Origin: Podarcis raffonei
Lineage: Eukaryota; Chordata; Lepidosauria; Squamata; Lacertidae
Assembly: GCF_027172205.1 (NCBI RefSeq)
Contig: NC_070607.1
Location: 18,266,069-18,330,068 of the forward strand
DNA: 64,000 nucleotides
Direction of reading: 5' to 3'
Under the pieces are notes generated by a model. That model had not been told where the DNA came from, made no database searches, and saw only the letters and a program-made list of their open reading frames with translations. Numbering within the stretch: position 1 is the stretch's first letter; each line of letters starts with the position of its first letter. Both the position numbers and the translations under genes were made by a program. This document shows, piece after piece, positions 32,390 to 43,794 of the stretch.

Positions 32390-32560
32390 GTACACACTTT
32401 GGAGATGGTAACCAGCCATACTTTGTACATTTAAAAGAGCTCTTGCGGCTTTCCAGCTGATATCCCTGATTACATTTAGCAGAGATCACTTCCTCAAATT
32501 TGTACTGACTCTTTACAGGAAAGAAGTTGCCGCCACCTATTTCTGGGGCAGTGCACATCA
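32390..32560 (-). CDS. CCP5/6-like exon (orphan group)
   Basis: The acceptor TTTCACCACAAG and donor TGTAC|GTAAGTAC bound 171 nt, phase 1-1. The domain begins MCTAPEIGGGNFFPVKSQ; cysteines are in MCTA, AKCNQGY, FKCTKY and PKCV; tryptophan in GWLPSP. It is most like factor H CCP5 or CCP6 (..Y...(E).....C..GY......C...GW.P.P.C). It immediately precedes the CCP7-like exon, as in factor H. Confidence 0.8.
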
Positions 32561-33349
32561 CTTGTGGTGAAACAGAAAAAGGAATTTTAGGAAGTACGGT
32601 TAATGTCTTCCTCAATACCGCTCAGTATATAACCACCACCACATGGCTTTTAAATTTAAATGATCATTCTAGAATGCAAACTAGCCACCCCAGCAATCAA
32701 CAGTGGCTGCCATCCTGCAAGCACTTAGCCTCAGCTCAAAATGCATTGCAATGGAGATCAGTGATATGATCTTCCAGTATTTTTTTAAATGAAAATCAAT
32801 TGCACAAGAAGGGGACTGCAAATTTGACTGGAGCAGCGGCAATATGGGAGGATTGTTCAATCCCTTCTTCCCTGTTTTAGGACACCCCTCTCAGCTGAGT
32901 TTTGCCCCATGAACTTAAGACTGAGAAAAATGAGAAACTGAGGGACTGGCAGATCGTTCCATCCCTATTCCAGCCTAATGGGTAACACTGGGCATTGCAT
33001 CATTCTGGTACCTGGTGTGGAGAGATCTGATGCTAGCAGCAGCAGATTCTTGGAAGTGGTGGCACCAGCAGGGATGTCACCAGTGACGGAAGTCTCTTGG
33101 TCAGACACTGGAATGACCCAATGGAATAACATATGTTATAATGGTAGAATAGGTAAGTTATCTTATGAATGCCCTTTCTAGCATCTAACATCTCTGTGTG
33201 ATGCTGGAGGCATGTGCCACACCTCTGTTGCCCATAAATCTCTAACACCTGTGGTCTCCGATCTGAAGGCATATATGATCGTTGTCAAAAGTTACTTCAT
33301 GCAAAGAGGCACAATCCCTACCAGCCAGTTCAAACTAAGCGCACATTAC

Positions 33350-33514
33350 ACTTTGGTTTGCAGTGGCGTGTAAAAACAGATGTGGAAAGGTTTTTGAAAT
33401 AGCATGTTCTGGTTTGCAATCGAATCATCAATGTAAGTGCATTATAAAAAAATATTCTCATACATTCTTCTGTTTACTAGCTTCCTGTTTCATTGAGTAA
33501 GATAGCACAGGGCT
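33350..33514 (-). pseudogene. Decayed CCP20-like terminal exon
   Basis: After the acceptor CCCTCACAG the sequence AGCCCTGTGCTATCTTACTC matches the start of the gene V terminal exon (EPCAIxL), then reaches a TAG at 33477 after about 12 codons. Further on, TTGCAAACCAGAACATGC matches CTGTAAACCAGGACATGC of the gene V exon (second cysteine). Intron sequence upstream is alignable with that upstream of 6039. It is a dead last domain, probably of gene III. Confidence 0.7.
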
Positions 33515-33782
33515 CTGTGAGGGAAAGGGAGGTGAATTTTGATCAAGGCAAAAGTCTGATTTAAATGCTACCAGAGTAGCAATCGTCCTTTGGTTGCTTC
33601 CACCTGACAAGGTCAATATAAAACCTCTGCACATATGTCTCAGGTAGCTTGTAAACCCTCCTAGTGTCCCTGTTTTCTTAGGACAGTCCTGGATTTACAG
33701 AAGCTGTCCTGGTTTCTGTTTTAATCCCGGAATATCCTGCTTTTCCTTAGGACATCCCTATTTTCATCAGATAAATGTTGGA

Positions 33783-34870
33783 CAGTAGAATCATAGAATC
33801 ATAGAGTTGGAAGAGACCACAAGGGCCATCGAGTCCAACCCCCTGCCAAGCAGGAAACACCATCAGAGCACTCCTGACATATGGTTGTCAAGCCTCTGCT
33901 TAAAGACCTCCAAAGAAGGAGACTCCACCACACTCCTTGGCAGCAAATTCCACTGTCGAACAGCTCTTACTGTCAGGAAGTTCTTCCTAATGTTTAGGTG
34001 GAATCTTCTTTCTTGAAGTTTGGATCCATTGCTCCGTGTCCGCTTCTCTGGAGCAGCAGAAAACAACCTTTCTCCCTCCTCTATGTGACATTCTTTTATA
34101 TATTTGAACATGGCTATCATATCACCCCTTAGCCTCCTCTTCTCCAGGCTAAACATGCCCAGCTCCCTTAGCCGTTCCTCATAAGGCATCGTTTCCAGGC
34201 CTTTGACCATTTTGGTTGCCCTCCTCTGGACACGTTCCAGTTTGTCAGTGTCCTTCTTGAACTGTGGTGCCCAGAACTGGACACAGTACTCCAGGTGAGG
34301 TCTGACCAGAGCAGAATACAGTGGCACTATTACTTCCCTTGATCTAGATGCTATACTCCTATTGATGCAGCCCAGAATTGCATTGGCTTTTTAAGCTGCC
34401 GCGTCACACTGTTGGCTCATGTCAAGTTTGTGGTCCACCAAGACTCCTAGATCCTTTTCACATGTAGTGCTCTCAAGCCAGGTGTCACCCATCTTGTATT
34501 TGTGCCCCTCATTTTTTTTGCCCAAGTGCAATACTTTACATTTCTCCCTGTTAAAATTTATCTTGTTTGTTTTGGCCCAGTTCTCTAATCTGTCAAGGTC
34601 GTTTTGAAGTGTGATCCTGTCCTCTGGGGTGTTAGCCACCCCTCCCAGTTTGGTGTCATCTGCAAATTTGATCAGGATGCCCTTGAGTCCATCATCCAAG
34701 TTGTTGATAAAGATGTTGAATAAGACCAGGCCCAAGACAGAACCCTGTGGCACCCCACTAGTGACTCTTCTCCAGGATGAAGAGGAACCATTGATGAGCA
34801 CCCTTTGGGTTCGGTCAGTCAGCCAGTTACAAATCCACTGAGTGGTAGCATAGTCAAGATCGCATTTTAC
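33783..34870 (-). mobile_element. CR1 LINE, 5'-truncated
   Basis: The 3' end AATCATAGAATCATAGAG is the classic CR1 end read in reverse. The minus strand encodes VTSGVPQGSVLGLVLFNIFI, LIKFADDTKLGG and KDLGVLVDHKL, and, in a second open stretch, [21 protein letters not shown] single stop near 34390 parts the two. The first 700 or so codons of ORF2 are missing. Confidence 0.95.
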
Positions 34871-34944
34871 CAGCTTCTTTGTATGGAGTTACATGACCCC
34901 CCCCCCCGGGCCAAGAAGATAAGTAACTATACAGTACAACCTTT

Positions 34945-35024
34945 AGAATACATCTGAAGGCAGCCCTGTATCATTTTATTATGCTTTTTTATGTATGTTG
35001 AAAGCTTCCCAGAGTGGCTGGGGT

Positions 35025-35069
<45 letters not shown>

Positions 35070-35350
35070 ACCCCTACTACTATTACTACTTCTCTTACTC
35101 TTACTATTATTGAATTGAGCATCCCTATTTTCACTGGGATGTTGGAAGGCATGAGCTTGTTTGTTTCCATATCAAGCTCATAGTCATGTCCACTATTATG
35201 CAGGAGTGGGGAGCTAGCAGCTCATAGGCTAAATCATAGGGAAGTTTTCAATATTTAATGCTGTATTGTTTTTAACACTTGATTGGAAGCCGCCCAGAGT
35301 GGCGGGGTATAAATAATAAATTACGGTATTATTATTTTATTATTATAAAT
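34945..35350 (+). mobile_element. CR1/L2-group LINE 3' ends with (GTT)n
   Basis: Two short 3' ends: AGGCAGCCCTGTATC..AGAGTGGCTGGGG followed by (GTT)n at 35026-35070, and GGAAGCCGCCCAGAGTGGC..(ATT)n at 35284-35350. Confidence 0.7.
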
Positions 35351-35460
35351 CTGGCCCACAAAGCCTTTCCAAATACCTCACCAGACTCCCATCCTCTTCT
35401 TACCCTGTTCCTCCTTCCCAGAGGTAAAACGATAAAAAACCTAGACAATGCAACAAACTA

Positions 35461-35703
35461 CAGTGGTACCTCGGGTTACAGATGCTTCAGGTTACAGACA
35501 CTTCAGGTTACAGACTCCACTAACCCAGAAATAGTACCTCAGGTTAAGAACTTGCTTCAGAATGAGAACAGAAATCGTGCTCCGGTGGCGTGGCGGCAGT
35601 GGGAGGCCCCATTACCTAAAGTGGTACCTCAGGTTAAGAACAGTTTCAGATTAAGAATGGACCTCTGGAACGAATTAAGTTCTTAACCAGAGGTACCACT
35701 GTA
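35461..35703 (-). mobile_element. Tigger-like MITE
   Basis: Nearly full copy, from CAGTGGTACCTCGGGTTACA to AACCAGAGGTACCACTGTA, flanked by TA. Confidence 0.9.
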
Positions 35704-36149
35704 GCTTGTATTTCCTGGCTTTGGTGACAACAAAACTAGGCAGATGAATTTATCCTCACTTAGAAAGGTTTCTTTTCACTTCCATAGGCATCCAGCAGTG
35801 GTTTGTGTAAGCAATCCAATAGGATTTTATTAAGGTCATTTTACACAACAGCAACAGGTGGATCCAATGATCATTATGATGATGATGATTTCAGCTCATT
35901 GGTAGGAGATTAAGGGGTTTAGAGGTTATCCAAGCAAATGGGAGAAGGTGCTGGGAGGTGCTTTTAAACTGGAAGGTGATGTGCTCATGGGTTTTCTGCA
36001 TAAAGCAAAGACCCATTTTGCCTGGGCAAAAGCAGAGCCAAAATTTGATGGTGTCAGCAGACCAGCTCAAACACAGCAGAAACACACACCCCATGCCCTT
36101 CAGATAACGCCCCCCAACTGATGTGAAATAGCATTATCAATACAGTTAC

Positions 36150-36341
36150 CAACAGGGTTACAGGATGGCAGATCCATGTTCCCATCAATGCACGTTCTCA
36201 CAGAAGGAGAGATTATTATGTATCCTTTCATGCATATGAATTCCAATGTATGTGCATTTTTAATCAATTCTGAATGTTTTTGCCCACCGTACAAAAGCAG
36301 GTTTCTGGCTTCCAGCTGTTGTTTTGTGATAGTGCAGGGTG
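36150..36341 (-). CDS. Gene III exon, b-type CCP domain (CCP20-like)
   Basis: The acceptor CTTTTATTTCAG precedes PCTITKQQLEARNLLLYGG; 192 nt, phase 1. Cysteines are in PCTI, LEFICMKGY, RTCIDG and LPSC. The donor GTTG|GTAACTG is acceptable. Read-through would add about 16 codons before a stop. Closely related to the b exons of gene IV and to the remnant in gene V. Confidence 0.8.
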
Positions 36342-36559
36342 CTGAAATAAAAGGAAGAAAGAGACGGGGTCATCTTTGGAATTGGCATCTCCTATTCAGC
36401 CTTCCAGGTCTGACTTTAGATTAATTGGATCCCTAGGAGTAGCTTATAACTCTATGGCCTACAAATGACATCCAGCTTTTGCTCAATTCTGAATGAAAAT
36501 TAACCCACATATTAACTTGGGTTCAAATGATATTTTTTATATTATAGCCCTTTTCAGAT

Positions 36560-36765
36560 TACAGTGGGACCTCGGGTTAAGTACTTAATTCATTCCGGAG
36601 GTCCGTTCTTAACCTGATGGGGTCTCCCGCTGCTGCCGTTGTGCGATTTCTGTTCTCATCCTGAGGTAAAGTTCTTAACCTGAGGTACTACTTCTGAGTT
36701 AGCGGAGTCTGTAACCTGAAGCGTATGTAATCTGAAGTGTATGTAACCCGAGGCACCACTGTATA
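36560..36765 (+). mobile_element. Tigger-like MITE
   Basis: From TACAGTGGGACCTCGGGTTA to ACCCGAGGCACCACTGTA; a short internal part is missing compared with other copies. Confidence 0.9.
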
Positions 36766-36840
36766 TCCTTCTAAGTGTTTTTGGATTCCAGCTCCCTTCG
36801 GCCTCATTGGTCCATTGGTCCTAGCCATCAACATCTAGTC

Positions 36841-36976
36841 CAGGCTTCCTCAACCTCGGCCCTCCAGATGTTTTGAGACTACAGTTCCCAACATCCCTGA
36901 CTACTGGTCCTGCTAGCTAGGGATCATGGGAGTTGTAGGCCAAAAACATCTGGAGGGCCGAGGTTGAGGAAGCCTG
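36841..36976. mobile_element. hAT-type palindromic MITE
   Basis: CAGGCTTCCTCAACCTCGGC is mirrored by GAGGTTGAGGAAGCCTG. The flanks ATCTAGTC and ATTTAGAC match at 6 of 8 bases, fitting an aged 8-bp duplication. Confidence 0.8.
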
Positions 36977-37084
36977 ATTTAGACATTCAGGACAACCTTT
37001 TCAAACCAATCCCTGTGCACATTTAGCATTAGCACTCCATGCAATTGCTACTTCTATAAAACCAGGAGTCCTGATCACCTAGAG

Positions 37085-37212
37085 CAGGTGTGGCTAACCT
37101 GTGGCCTTCCAGATGTTGCTGAACATCAGTCACAGCTGGCAGGGCCAAATGTCAGGGAATTTAGGCATTGTCCAACAGCATCTGGAGGGCTACAGGTTCC
37201 CCATCCCTGATG
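37085..37212. mobile_element. Palindromic MITE (hAT-like)
   Basis: CAGGTGTGGCTAACCTGTGG at the left faces CTACAGGTTCCCCATCCCTG at the right, with AGATGTTGCTG and AACAGCATCTGG between. Confidence 0.65.
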
Positions 37213-37909
37213 TAGGGTGCCTACATATGTTCAGATGGAAGCTAAGTCAAACTGCCACATTAGCAGCACCGAAATGACCTCCCTGGGGTGCAAGCCTGGG
37301 CAGTGTGTATGGAGGTCCTGGGCTGCCCAGATGACAAGACCGGCCTCTTGGCTTCACTGATGTGGTCCCAAGGAAAGCAGAGCAATATGTGTGGCACCAG
37401 CTTGGCTGCAAGAGTTCCTGGAAGGAGAGTGCCAACCCTCTAAGGGACTCCACTCTGGATTTCTGTAGCCTTTTCTTCTCTTGAAGATATCCCACAAGGC
37501 AAAGGAAGTTTAGGATCAGAGATTTCCTTCTCCTAGATAGGCTACCTCCCCAGGTTGACAAGACCCATCTACAGCACATGCAGAACCTTCTTGACAGTTG
37601 GACCCACTATTGGTCTTGTATGCTTAATCCACCAGAGCCTTTCTTCACATGTAGCTCACTGAGGGTTTGAGACCCATTGGCTATTCTCACCTGGTTTGGC
37701 TAGCCAGTTAAAGCCATTTCCTGTAATTGTGGCTCCCCAATAAAAGTACATTGTTATGGGGTGGGTGGGTTGTGCTATATCCAATCCAATTCCAACAATA
37801 TAATTTTATTTTGAGATAAGTGCATATGATCCACAAATGCTGGAGTTATCCAGTTTCACAGTGTGCCCTATCCACGTTACTTAAAAGTTGACAAAAATAG
37901 TCCACTCAC
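37213..37909. other. Intron of gene III, nothing recognised
   Basis: No exon or repeat family was identified. Confidence 0.4.
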
Positions 37910-38074
37910 CAAAACACTTTGGGCGAGGGGTCCATCCATCTTCCTTACATGTTATCCAGCCAGACCCTTCCAAGTCATACCCAGGGAAGCACTTGTACTG
38001 TAACCGGTCACGTTCCAGATATTGAGCTCTTTTATTCTCTATGATTACTCCAAAATCAATGTCAGGTGTGCACA
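37910..38074 (-). CDS. Gene III exon, a-type CCP domain
   Basis: The acceptor AATGCAATTTCAG and donor TTTTG|GTGAGT bound 165 nt, phase 1-1. The domain starts CTPDIDFGVIIENKRAQY; cysteines are in CTPD, YKCFPGY, ITCKED and PKCF; tryptophan in GWTPRP. It is one to two codons shorter at the start than the other a exons (no EPP). It is the first CCP after the gene III signal peptide. Confidence 0.85.
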
Positions 38075-38424
38075 CTGAAATTGCATTTAGCATCATCACA
38101 GTCACTAAAGAAAAAAATCCTTTTCAAAGTAGAATGATAATTGATCAACGCTGTAAGTTCCTGAATACAAATCAAAGGTCACTTCCACACCAGCTCTTTT
38201 CTCTAGGCATTAGCACCCTTGGCTCACTCACTTTTTAAGGCGCATCCAAATGATATCAATGTCATGCCATTGGATTCCAGTGTTTTCAAATAATGCCCTC
38301 TCTTGTTTTTAACAGCAATGGGAACAATACATCACAACACCAACCATCACAACAACAAAAATCAGAGTTACAGCAATAGCCAGACATTGATGTATAGCCA
38401 ATACAACACCACTAAAAGTTAAAG

Positions 38425-38765
38425 TTTACTAAAGGAGCGTCTCCACCCCCATCGTCCAGCCCAGACACTGAGGTCCAGCTCCGAGGGCCTTCTGGTGGTT
38501 CCCTCACTACTAGAAGTGAAGTTACAGGGAACCAGGCAAAGGGCCTTCTCAGTAGTGGCACCCACCCTGTGGAACACCCTCCCATCAGATGTCAAGGGGG
38601 GGAACTATCTGACTTTTAGAAGACATCTGAAGGCAACCCTGTATCGGGAAGCTTTTAATGTTTGATATTTTATTGTGTTTTTAAAATTTTGTTGGGAGCT
38701 TCCCATAGTGGCTGGGGCAACCCAGTCAGATGGGCGGCATATAAATAATAAAATTATTATTAATA
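38425..38765 (+). mobile_element. CR1/L2-group LINE 3' end
   Basis: AGGAGCGTCTCCACCCCCAT through TGGAACACCCTCCCATCAG to GGCGGCATATAAATAATAAA; same family as 51010-51650. Confidence 0.9.
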
Positions 38766-39396
38766 TTACTATCAGCGGTGTCATACAAAATGCCCTATAT
38801 ATCAAATCATTTTGATGATATAAACACAAGATTTCGCAAATAAGAGCAGAATCATTCAATAGTAATAATAATAATAAATCTGTTCAATAAATGTAATGTA
38901 ATCACTACACCTAAATTTCTAACCCAGGGCAATCATAATCATAATTATATTTCTTACCTGCCTTTATGACCGGATCCCAGCACAGGTTGCAGCAATTTAA
39001 AATACAACGTTAAAATCCATTTTTAAAAAAATTAAAGACCAGGATGGATGCCCTCCAGAAGTTGCTGGAATCCTGTGATTTCTGTATGTTGACCAATCTG
39101 GTTGGGGTTGATAGGTGTGGGAGTCCCACAACATAGGCAGGGCAACACATTGTATACCCTGTCCTTGCCTATCAATTGGCACTGCAAACACAAATTCATG
39201 CAAAACAGCTTAGCACCACCACCATATTATTCTTGGAACTATTAATGGAATTATTCGCAGAATGCCACAGCTTTAACGGACAAAAACGCAGACCTGAATT
39301 TAGTTCCCAGCCTTAGTTCTAGAGGTCTTCTGAAATAAATAATTTCTTTCACTGCTCTTTCACTGCATGAAATGTTTGTCTTTTAACTTAATATCT

Positions 39397-39398
<2 letters not shown>

Positions 39399-39443
<45 letters not shown>

Positions 39444-40266
39444 TTATTATTTATACCCCGCCCATCTGGCTGGGCCTCCCCAGCCACTCTGGGCGGCTTC
39501 CATAAAAACCAAAAATACAGTAAAATACCACACGTTAAAAACTTCCCTGAACAGGGCTGCCTTAAGATGTCTTCTGAATGTCAGGTAGTTGTTTATCGCT
39601 TTGACATCTGCTGGAAGGGCGTTCCACAGGGCGGGCGCCCCTACCGAGAAGGCCCTCTGCCTGGTTCCCTGTAGCTTTGCTTCTCGCAATGAGGGAACCG
39701 CCAGAAGGCCCTCGGCGCTGGACCTCAGCGTCCGGGTAGAACGATGGGGGTGGAGACGCTCCTTCAGGTATACTGGACCGAGGCCATTTAGGGCTTTAAA
39801 GGTCAGCACCAACACTTTGAATTGTGCTCGGAAACGTACTGGGAGCCAATGTAGGTCTTTCAAGACCGGTGTTATATGGTCCCGGCAGCCGCCCCCAGTC
39901 ACCAGTCTAGCTACCGCATTCTGGATTAGTTGTAGTTTACGAGTCACCTTCAAAGGTAGCCCCACGTAGAGCGCATTGCAGTAGTCCAAGCGGGAGATAA
40001 CCAGAGCATGCACCACTCTGGCGAGACAGTCCGCAGGCAGATAGGGTCTCAGCCTACGTACCAGATGGAGCTGGTAAACAGCTGCCCTGGACACAGATTT
40101 GACCTGCGCCTCCATGGACAGCTGTGAGTCCAAAATGACTCCCAGGCTGCGCACCTGGTCCTTCAGGGGCACAGTTACCCCATTCAGGACCAGGGAGTCC
40201 TCCACACCTGCCTGCCTCCTGTCCCCCAAAAACAGTACTTCTGTCTTGTCAGGATTCAACCTCAAT
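39399..40266 (-). mobile_element. CR1/L2-group LINE, 5'-truncated, open C-terminal frame
   Basis: The minus-strand frame 40265-39447 (272 codons) starts RLNPDKTEVLFLG and includes LDYCNALYVGLPLKVTRK and LKDLHWLPVRFRAQFK, the RT C-terminal part. The (ATT)n tail is at 39399-39442. Its 5' end meets the gene III exon-1 donor with only a few intron bases between. Confidence 0.9.
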
Positions 40267-40271
40267 CTTAC

Positions 40272-40335
40272 CGTGTTGGAATGTGCAGCATGTCCATAGA
40301 AGAAATGAAATAATACAGAACAGCAGGATCTTCAT
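40272..40335 (-). CDS. Gene III exon 1, signal peptide
   Basis: The ATG at 40335 opens MKILLFCIISFLLWTCCTFQ, then donor CACG|GTAAGATTG in phase 1. Same length as gene V exon 1, and the shared FLLWTCCT-Q core shows close kinship with it. A LINE begins within about 6 bases of the donor. Confidence 0.8.
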
Positions 40336-40339
40336 TATG

Positions 40340-41880
40340 CCTTAGCAGAATAGAGGATTCCCCTTCTGTGACTACATTTTGCAAGGACTGACATTGTGAA
40401 TATACTTCTTCTCCTTTTCTTGCACCAGTTCAGTTCTTTCTTTCTACCCTACGCCTAGGTTTCTTTTTTTACTGTGTCTTTTGAAGTACCCTTGTTTGGC
40501 ATAGCATCGAGGGAAAGAAAGGATTTCCAGCATTCAGCACTGAAAGGGTTTGCAAACCCGCAGAGATGTTTTGTACTGCCATCCTAGTATTAAGGACTAA
40601 AACAAAGTCCAGCCTTCAAATAGAACCTCTGTGGCCCTGATCACATACATCACAGCAAAGCAAAGCAAAGCAAAGGGTGTCCCTCCTGTCTGAGATAAGA
40701 GAATTGGTGCAGGATGAGCAGAGCAGATCTTAATATAACATTACACAAACTACAGGTCGGAAGAGACAAGGATTCCCTGTCAGCATCAGTGAATTGTTTT
40801 CAACGCCAGGATAATGCTTGTGCTCAGGTGTGCGATCTCCTTATTTTCTCCACAGTAAAAGCAGCTCCTCTGGAAAAAGCGTATGAAATAAGAAAGCAAA
40901 GTAAAGCTGACTTCAGAACCAGAGTAACTCAAAACTAACCCACCAATGAAGAATTTCCCTGATGCTCAAATGTGAATGAGGTTGAAACCTTCAGCGAAAT
41001 GTGTAAGAAAGTGGTGGCAAAGAGTAATGGGATTCTGAAAGAAGACCGAGCACTCTCTGGTCACCTCATTATGATGTCAGGAGGTCAGAACATTTGGATG
41101 ACATACACACTGTCCCATCCTCTGGGTCCTTTGTGTCATCACAGAGAATTGCTTGGAGACAAACTGACTGGATAAGCCATTTTCTGACTCTGTTTTCAGA
41201 CTTTTTAAATCATCGTACACTGGTAGTGACGAGGCATAAGTCTTAAAATATGAGATCTGATATATTCTGTCTTCTTTTTCTACTCGAATGCCTAATTTTG
41301 CTCGTTTCTAAGGAAAACAAAACTAAGATGCAACAACAACAATAATAAAGATTTTGTTCCTTTAAAGAAGCAGGCAGTGAAGCAGGCTGCTCCTCACTCT
41401 CTTCTGAAGAATCTGCCCTCCCTTCCATCCCGTTGCTAAGCAACCATTTCAGGGACTAACTGTCAATGGATGGACCCTGATGGAGATTCTGAGTGAGGAC
41501 ATTTCACTGGGTACCAGAGTGAGATGGAGATGGCAACCAGGATTTCCAGATGAAAGGCTTAGATGAAGTCGACAAAACAGCCCTTGACTGTGCCAAGAGA
41601 GTCTTGAGCAGGAGACAAGGGCAGCGGGAGAGATTTTTCCACCTTTGTGGCAGGGCTCTGAAAAGTGTGTGGCAGAGGCAGGGGGCCAGGAGTGGGGAGT
41701 GGTGATTTATGGGATGTGACACCACCTGCAAGGCAGGAGCCAGAATGCCAGTCCCTGACATTCAAGCAAAACAGAAAAGGCCACCGTCTCTATGTCATCT
41801 TCCCTGCCTGCCCACCACCAGAGATGCAGAGGAAGTTGTCACAGCAGCTATGGCAGGTGGAGGCACAGGAGGCAGGTATG
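40340..41880. other. Upstream of gene III; nothing recognised
   Basis: Should contain the promoter of gene III. A (GCAAA)n run lies near 40651-40672. No exon or repeat family was identified. Confidence 0.35.
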
Positions 41881-42256
41881 GGACAGGTGGCGCTGTGATC
41901 TAAACTACCAAGCCTCTTGGGCTTGCTGATCGGAAGGTCGGCAGTTTGAATCCCCGCGACGGAGTGAACTCCCATTGCTCTGTCCCAGCTCCTGCCAACC
42001 TAGCAGTTCAAAAGCATGCCAGTACAAGTAGATGAAGAGGTACCACTGTAGTGGAAAGGTAAACAGCATTTCTGTGCACTCCGGCTTCTGTCATGGTGTC
42101 CTGTTGCACCTGTAGTGGTTTAGTCCTGCTGGCCACATGACCTGGAAAGCTGACTGTGGACAAACACCGGCTCCCTCAGCCTGAAAGCGAGATGAGCGCC
42201 GCAACCCCATAGTCACCTTTGACGGGACTTAACCATCCAGGGGTCCTTTACCTTTT
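41881..42256 (+). mobile_element. Sauria-type SINE, older variant
   Basis: GGACAGGTGGCGCTGTGATC head, B box GGCAGTTTGAATCCCC, and a longer body with ACTGTGGACAAACACCGGC; the 58174 copy shares this variant. Confidence 0.85.
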
Positions 42257-42599
42257 TTGACTTTTAGTGGCGACAGTAAAGGGGGTGTCTGTGCACAGAG
42301 CAGCCAGCACCCCATAGAGCAGGTGACAGTGGACAAGGAGGCAGCAGCTGTGGAAGTGAGTGGTGGCAGAAGAGGCTAGTTCTACTGCCTGAGGTGCCTG
42401 CCTGGCCGCACCTGGTAGGAGAGGCCCTGGTGACAACATTGCAAGTCTAGCTACCACAAGGCAGAAACAGGCAGCTGAGGAAGAACAGCTGTCGAATCTA
42501 CTGCACATCCAGTTCTTGGTGGGGAAATGCTTTCTGCTGCAATCGGGGACCTAATCAGGATTCACATTTGCTCAGGAGGAATCCAGTGAGACATGGAAT

Positions 42600-42818
42600 A
42601 CAGTGGTACCTTGGGTTAAAAACTTAATTCGTTCTGGAGGGCCGTTCTTAACCTGAAACTGTTCTTAACCTGAAGCACCACTTTAGCTAATGGGGCCTCC
42701 CGCTGCCACCGCACAATTTCTGTTCTTTTCCTGAAGCAAAGTTCTTAACCCAAGGTACTATTTCTGGGTTAGCAGAGTCTGTAAACTGAAGCGTCTGTAA
42801 CCTGAGGTACCACTGTAA
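42600..42818 (+). mobile_element. Tigger-like MITE
   Basis: Complete: TACAGTGGTACCTTGGGTTA to ACCTGAGGTACCACTGTA. Confidence 0.9.
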
Positions 42819-42924
42819 TGCTCAGTCTTTTAGTGTGGCATCAGTCATACTTTGGAACTCTCTGCCTATGGACCTCAGACAGGCACCTTCACTGTGCTTT
42901 TTTCGGTGCCTGCTAAGAACTGTT

Positions 42925-43330
42925 TAGGATTTTAGGTATTCGTTGCTGGCTAGTGTGATTAGTATAAATCACATGGGATGTCTGAGAAGAGTGTGGGAAT
43001 GGAAGACTGTCTTATCTCTTCCATCTGAGAGTGTTATTGCACTGTACTTTCGCTTTTGCTGTATGCTTTCTGTTTTCTGCCAGAGTTTGGAGGGCATAGA
43101 CATGATTATGGATTCTCTGTATATATTGTGAATAAACATAGTTTAGATCTATGGATGTTTCTATCTTCTTGCTGTGTGATACCAGAAGACTTGTGTGCAC
43201 TTTTCATATGAGAAGTGTCGCAGAGCACTCTGGAGTGAAGGGACACGCCATTTCAGAGACGTGCCTACTGGGAGATACTTGGAGTACTGGGGGTCTGCCG
43301 TCCCCCTCCCACAGGAGCGTTTGCCAACAG
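42925..43330 (+). mobile_element. Possible LTR-like segment, fossil
   Basis: A TATAAATCACATGGG box, a GTGAATAAACATAG signal about 180 bases later and a ..CCCTCCCACA end resemble an LTR. There is no second copy or clear flanking repeat, so this is tentative. Confidence 0.3.
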
Positions 43331-43346
43331 GAACATCCTTGTTTCA

Positions 43347-43775
43347 GCTGCGTGGATCTTACTGGCCGAGATATGGAAAGAAGATAAAGTTCCTACCAGA
43401 GAAGAATGGCAGAAAAAGTTAATGCTGAAATGGCTAAAAATAACTGGAAGAGTCAGAAATCAGGAAGACCAAAATTTTAATAAGGAATGGGGAACATTTA
43501 TAACTTACCTTAAAGACCACTGTAAACAGTTAAAATTGTTAGTAGGACTGGAATAGCACTTGTAGTTTAAAGTTGGTCCTGGACATAATGGAAGAAGTAA
43601 AGGGTTTGGATTATCATAAAAGATGTGGGAGGAACTGATTAATAATAGAACCCACAAAGGGGAGGATGGAAGTCCAGGAAATTCCTTGGAATTTTGTTTT
43701 CATGATTTATGTTTGATATATCTCTGTAAAATTTTAATTTTAAAAATCAAATAAATAAATTTAATAATAATAATA
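43347..43775 (+). mobile_element. L1 LINE 3' end with 15-bp target-site duplication
   Basis: Both flanks read AACATCCTTGTTTCA (43332-43346 and 43776-43790). Inside are the L1 C-terminal blocks in decayed frames (VPTREEWQKKLMLKWLKIT) and an A/T-rich tail. Confidence 0.9.
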
Positions 43776-43794
43776 AACATCCTTGTTTCAAAAA

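Larger units (their letters stand above)
30172..32560 (-). other. Three orphan factor H-like CCP exons (CCP5/6-7-8-like)
   Basis: Exons 32560-32390, 31448-31248 and 30351-30172 are all open, phase 1-1, with good splice signals and four cysteines each. Their order and residues resemble the CCP6-CCP7-CCP8 stretch of factor H and the first domains of human CFHR proteins. No signal peptide precedes them after the decayed CCP20 at 33.5 kb and no terminal exon follows before gene IV. They could be spliced to gene III upstream or to gene IV domains downstream, or be a stranded fragment. Confidence 0.65.
33477..40335 (-). other. Gene III: factor H-related-like gene, probably damaged
   Basis: Exons are 40335-40272 (signal peptide), 38074-37910 (a), 36341-36150 (b) and the decayed CCP20-like 33514-33350. 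If the b donor is not used, read-through closes the frame in GNCIDNAISHQLGGVI and a stop, giving a two-domain secreted protein. If it is used, the next acceptor is either the decayed exon or the orphan CCP5/6-like exon at 32560. Which of these is transcribed cannot be told here. Confidence 0.55.

Noticed and set aside
34995-35183. Poly-valine frame
   Set aside because: Translation of the (GTT)n microsatellite.
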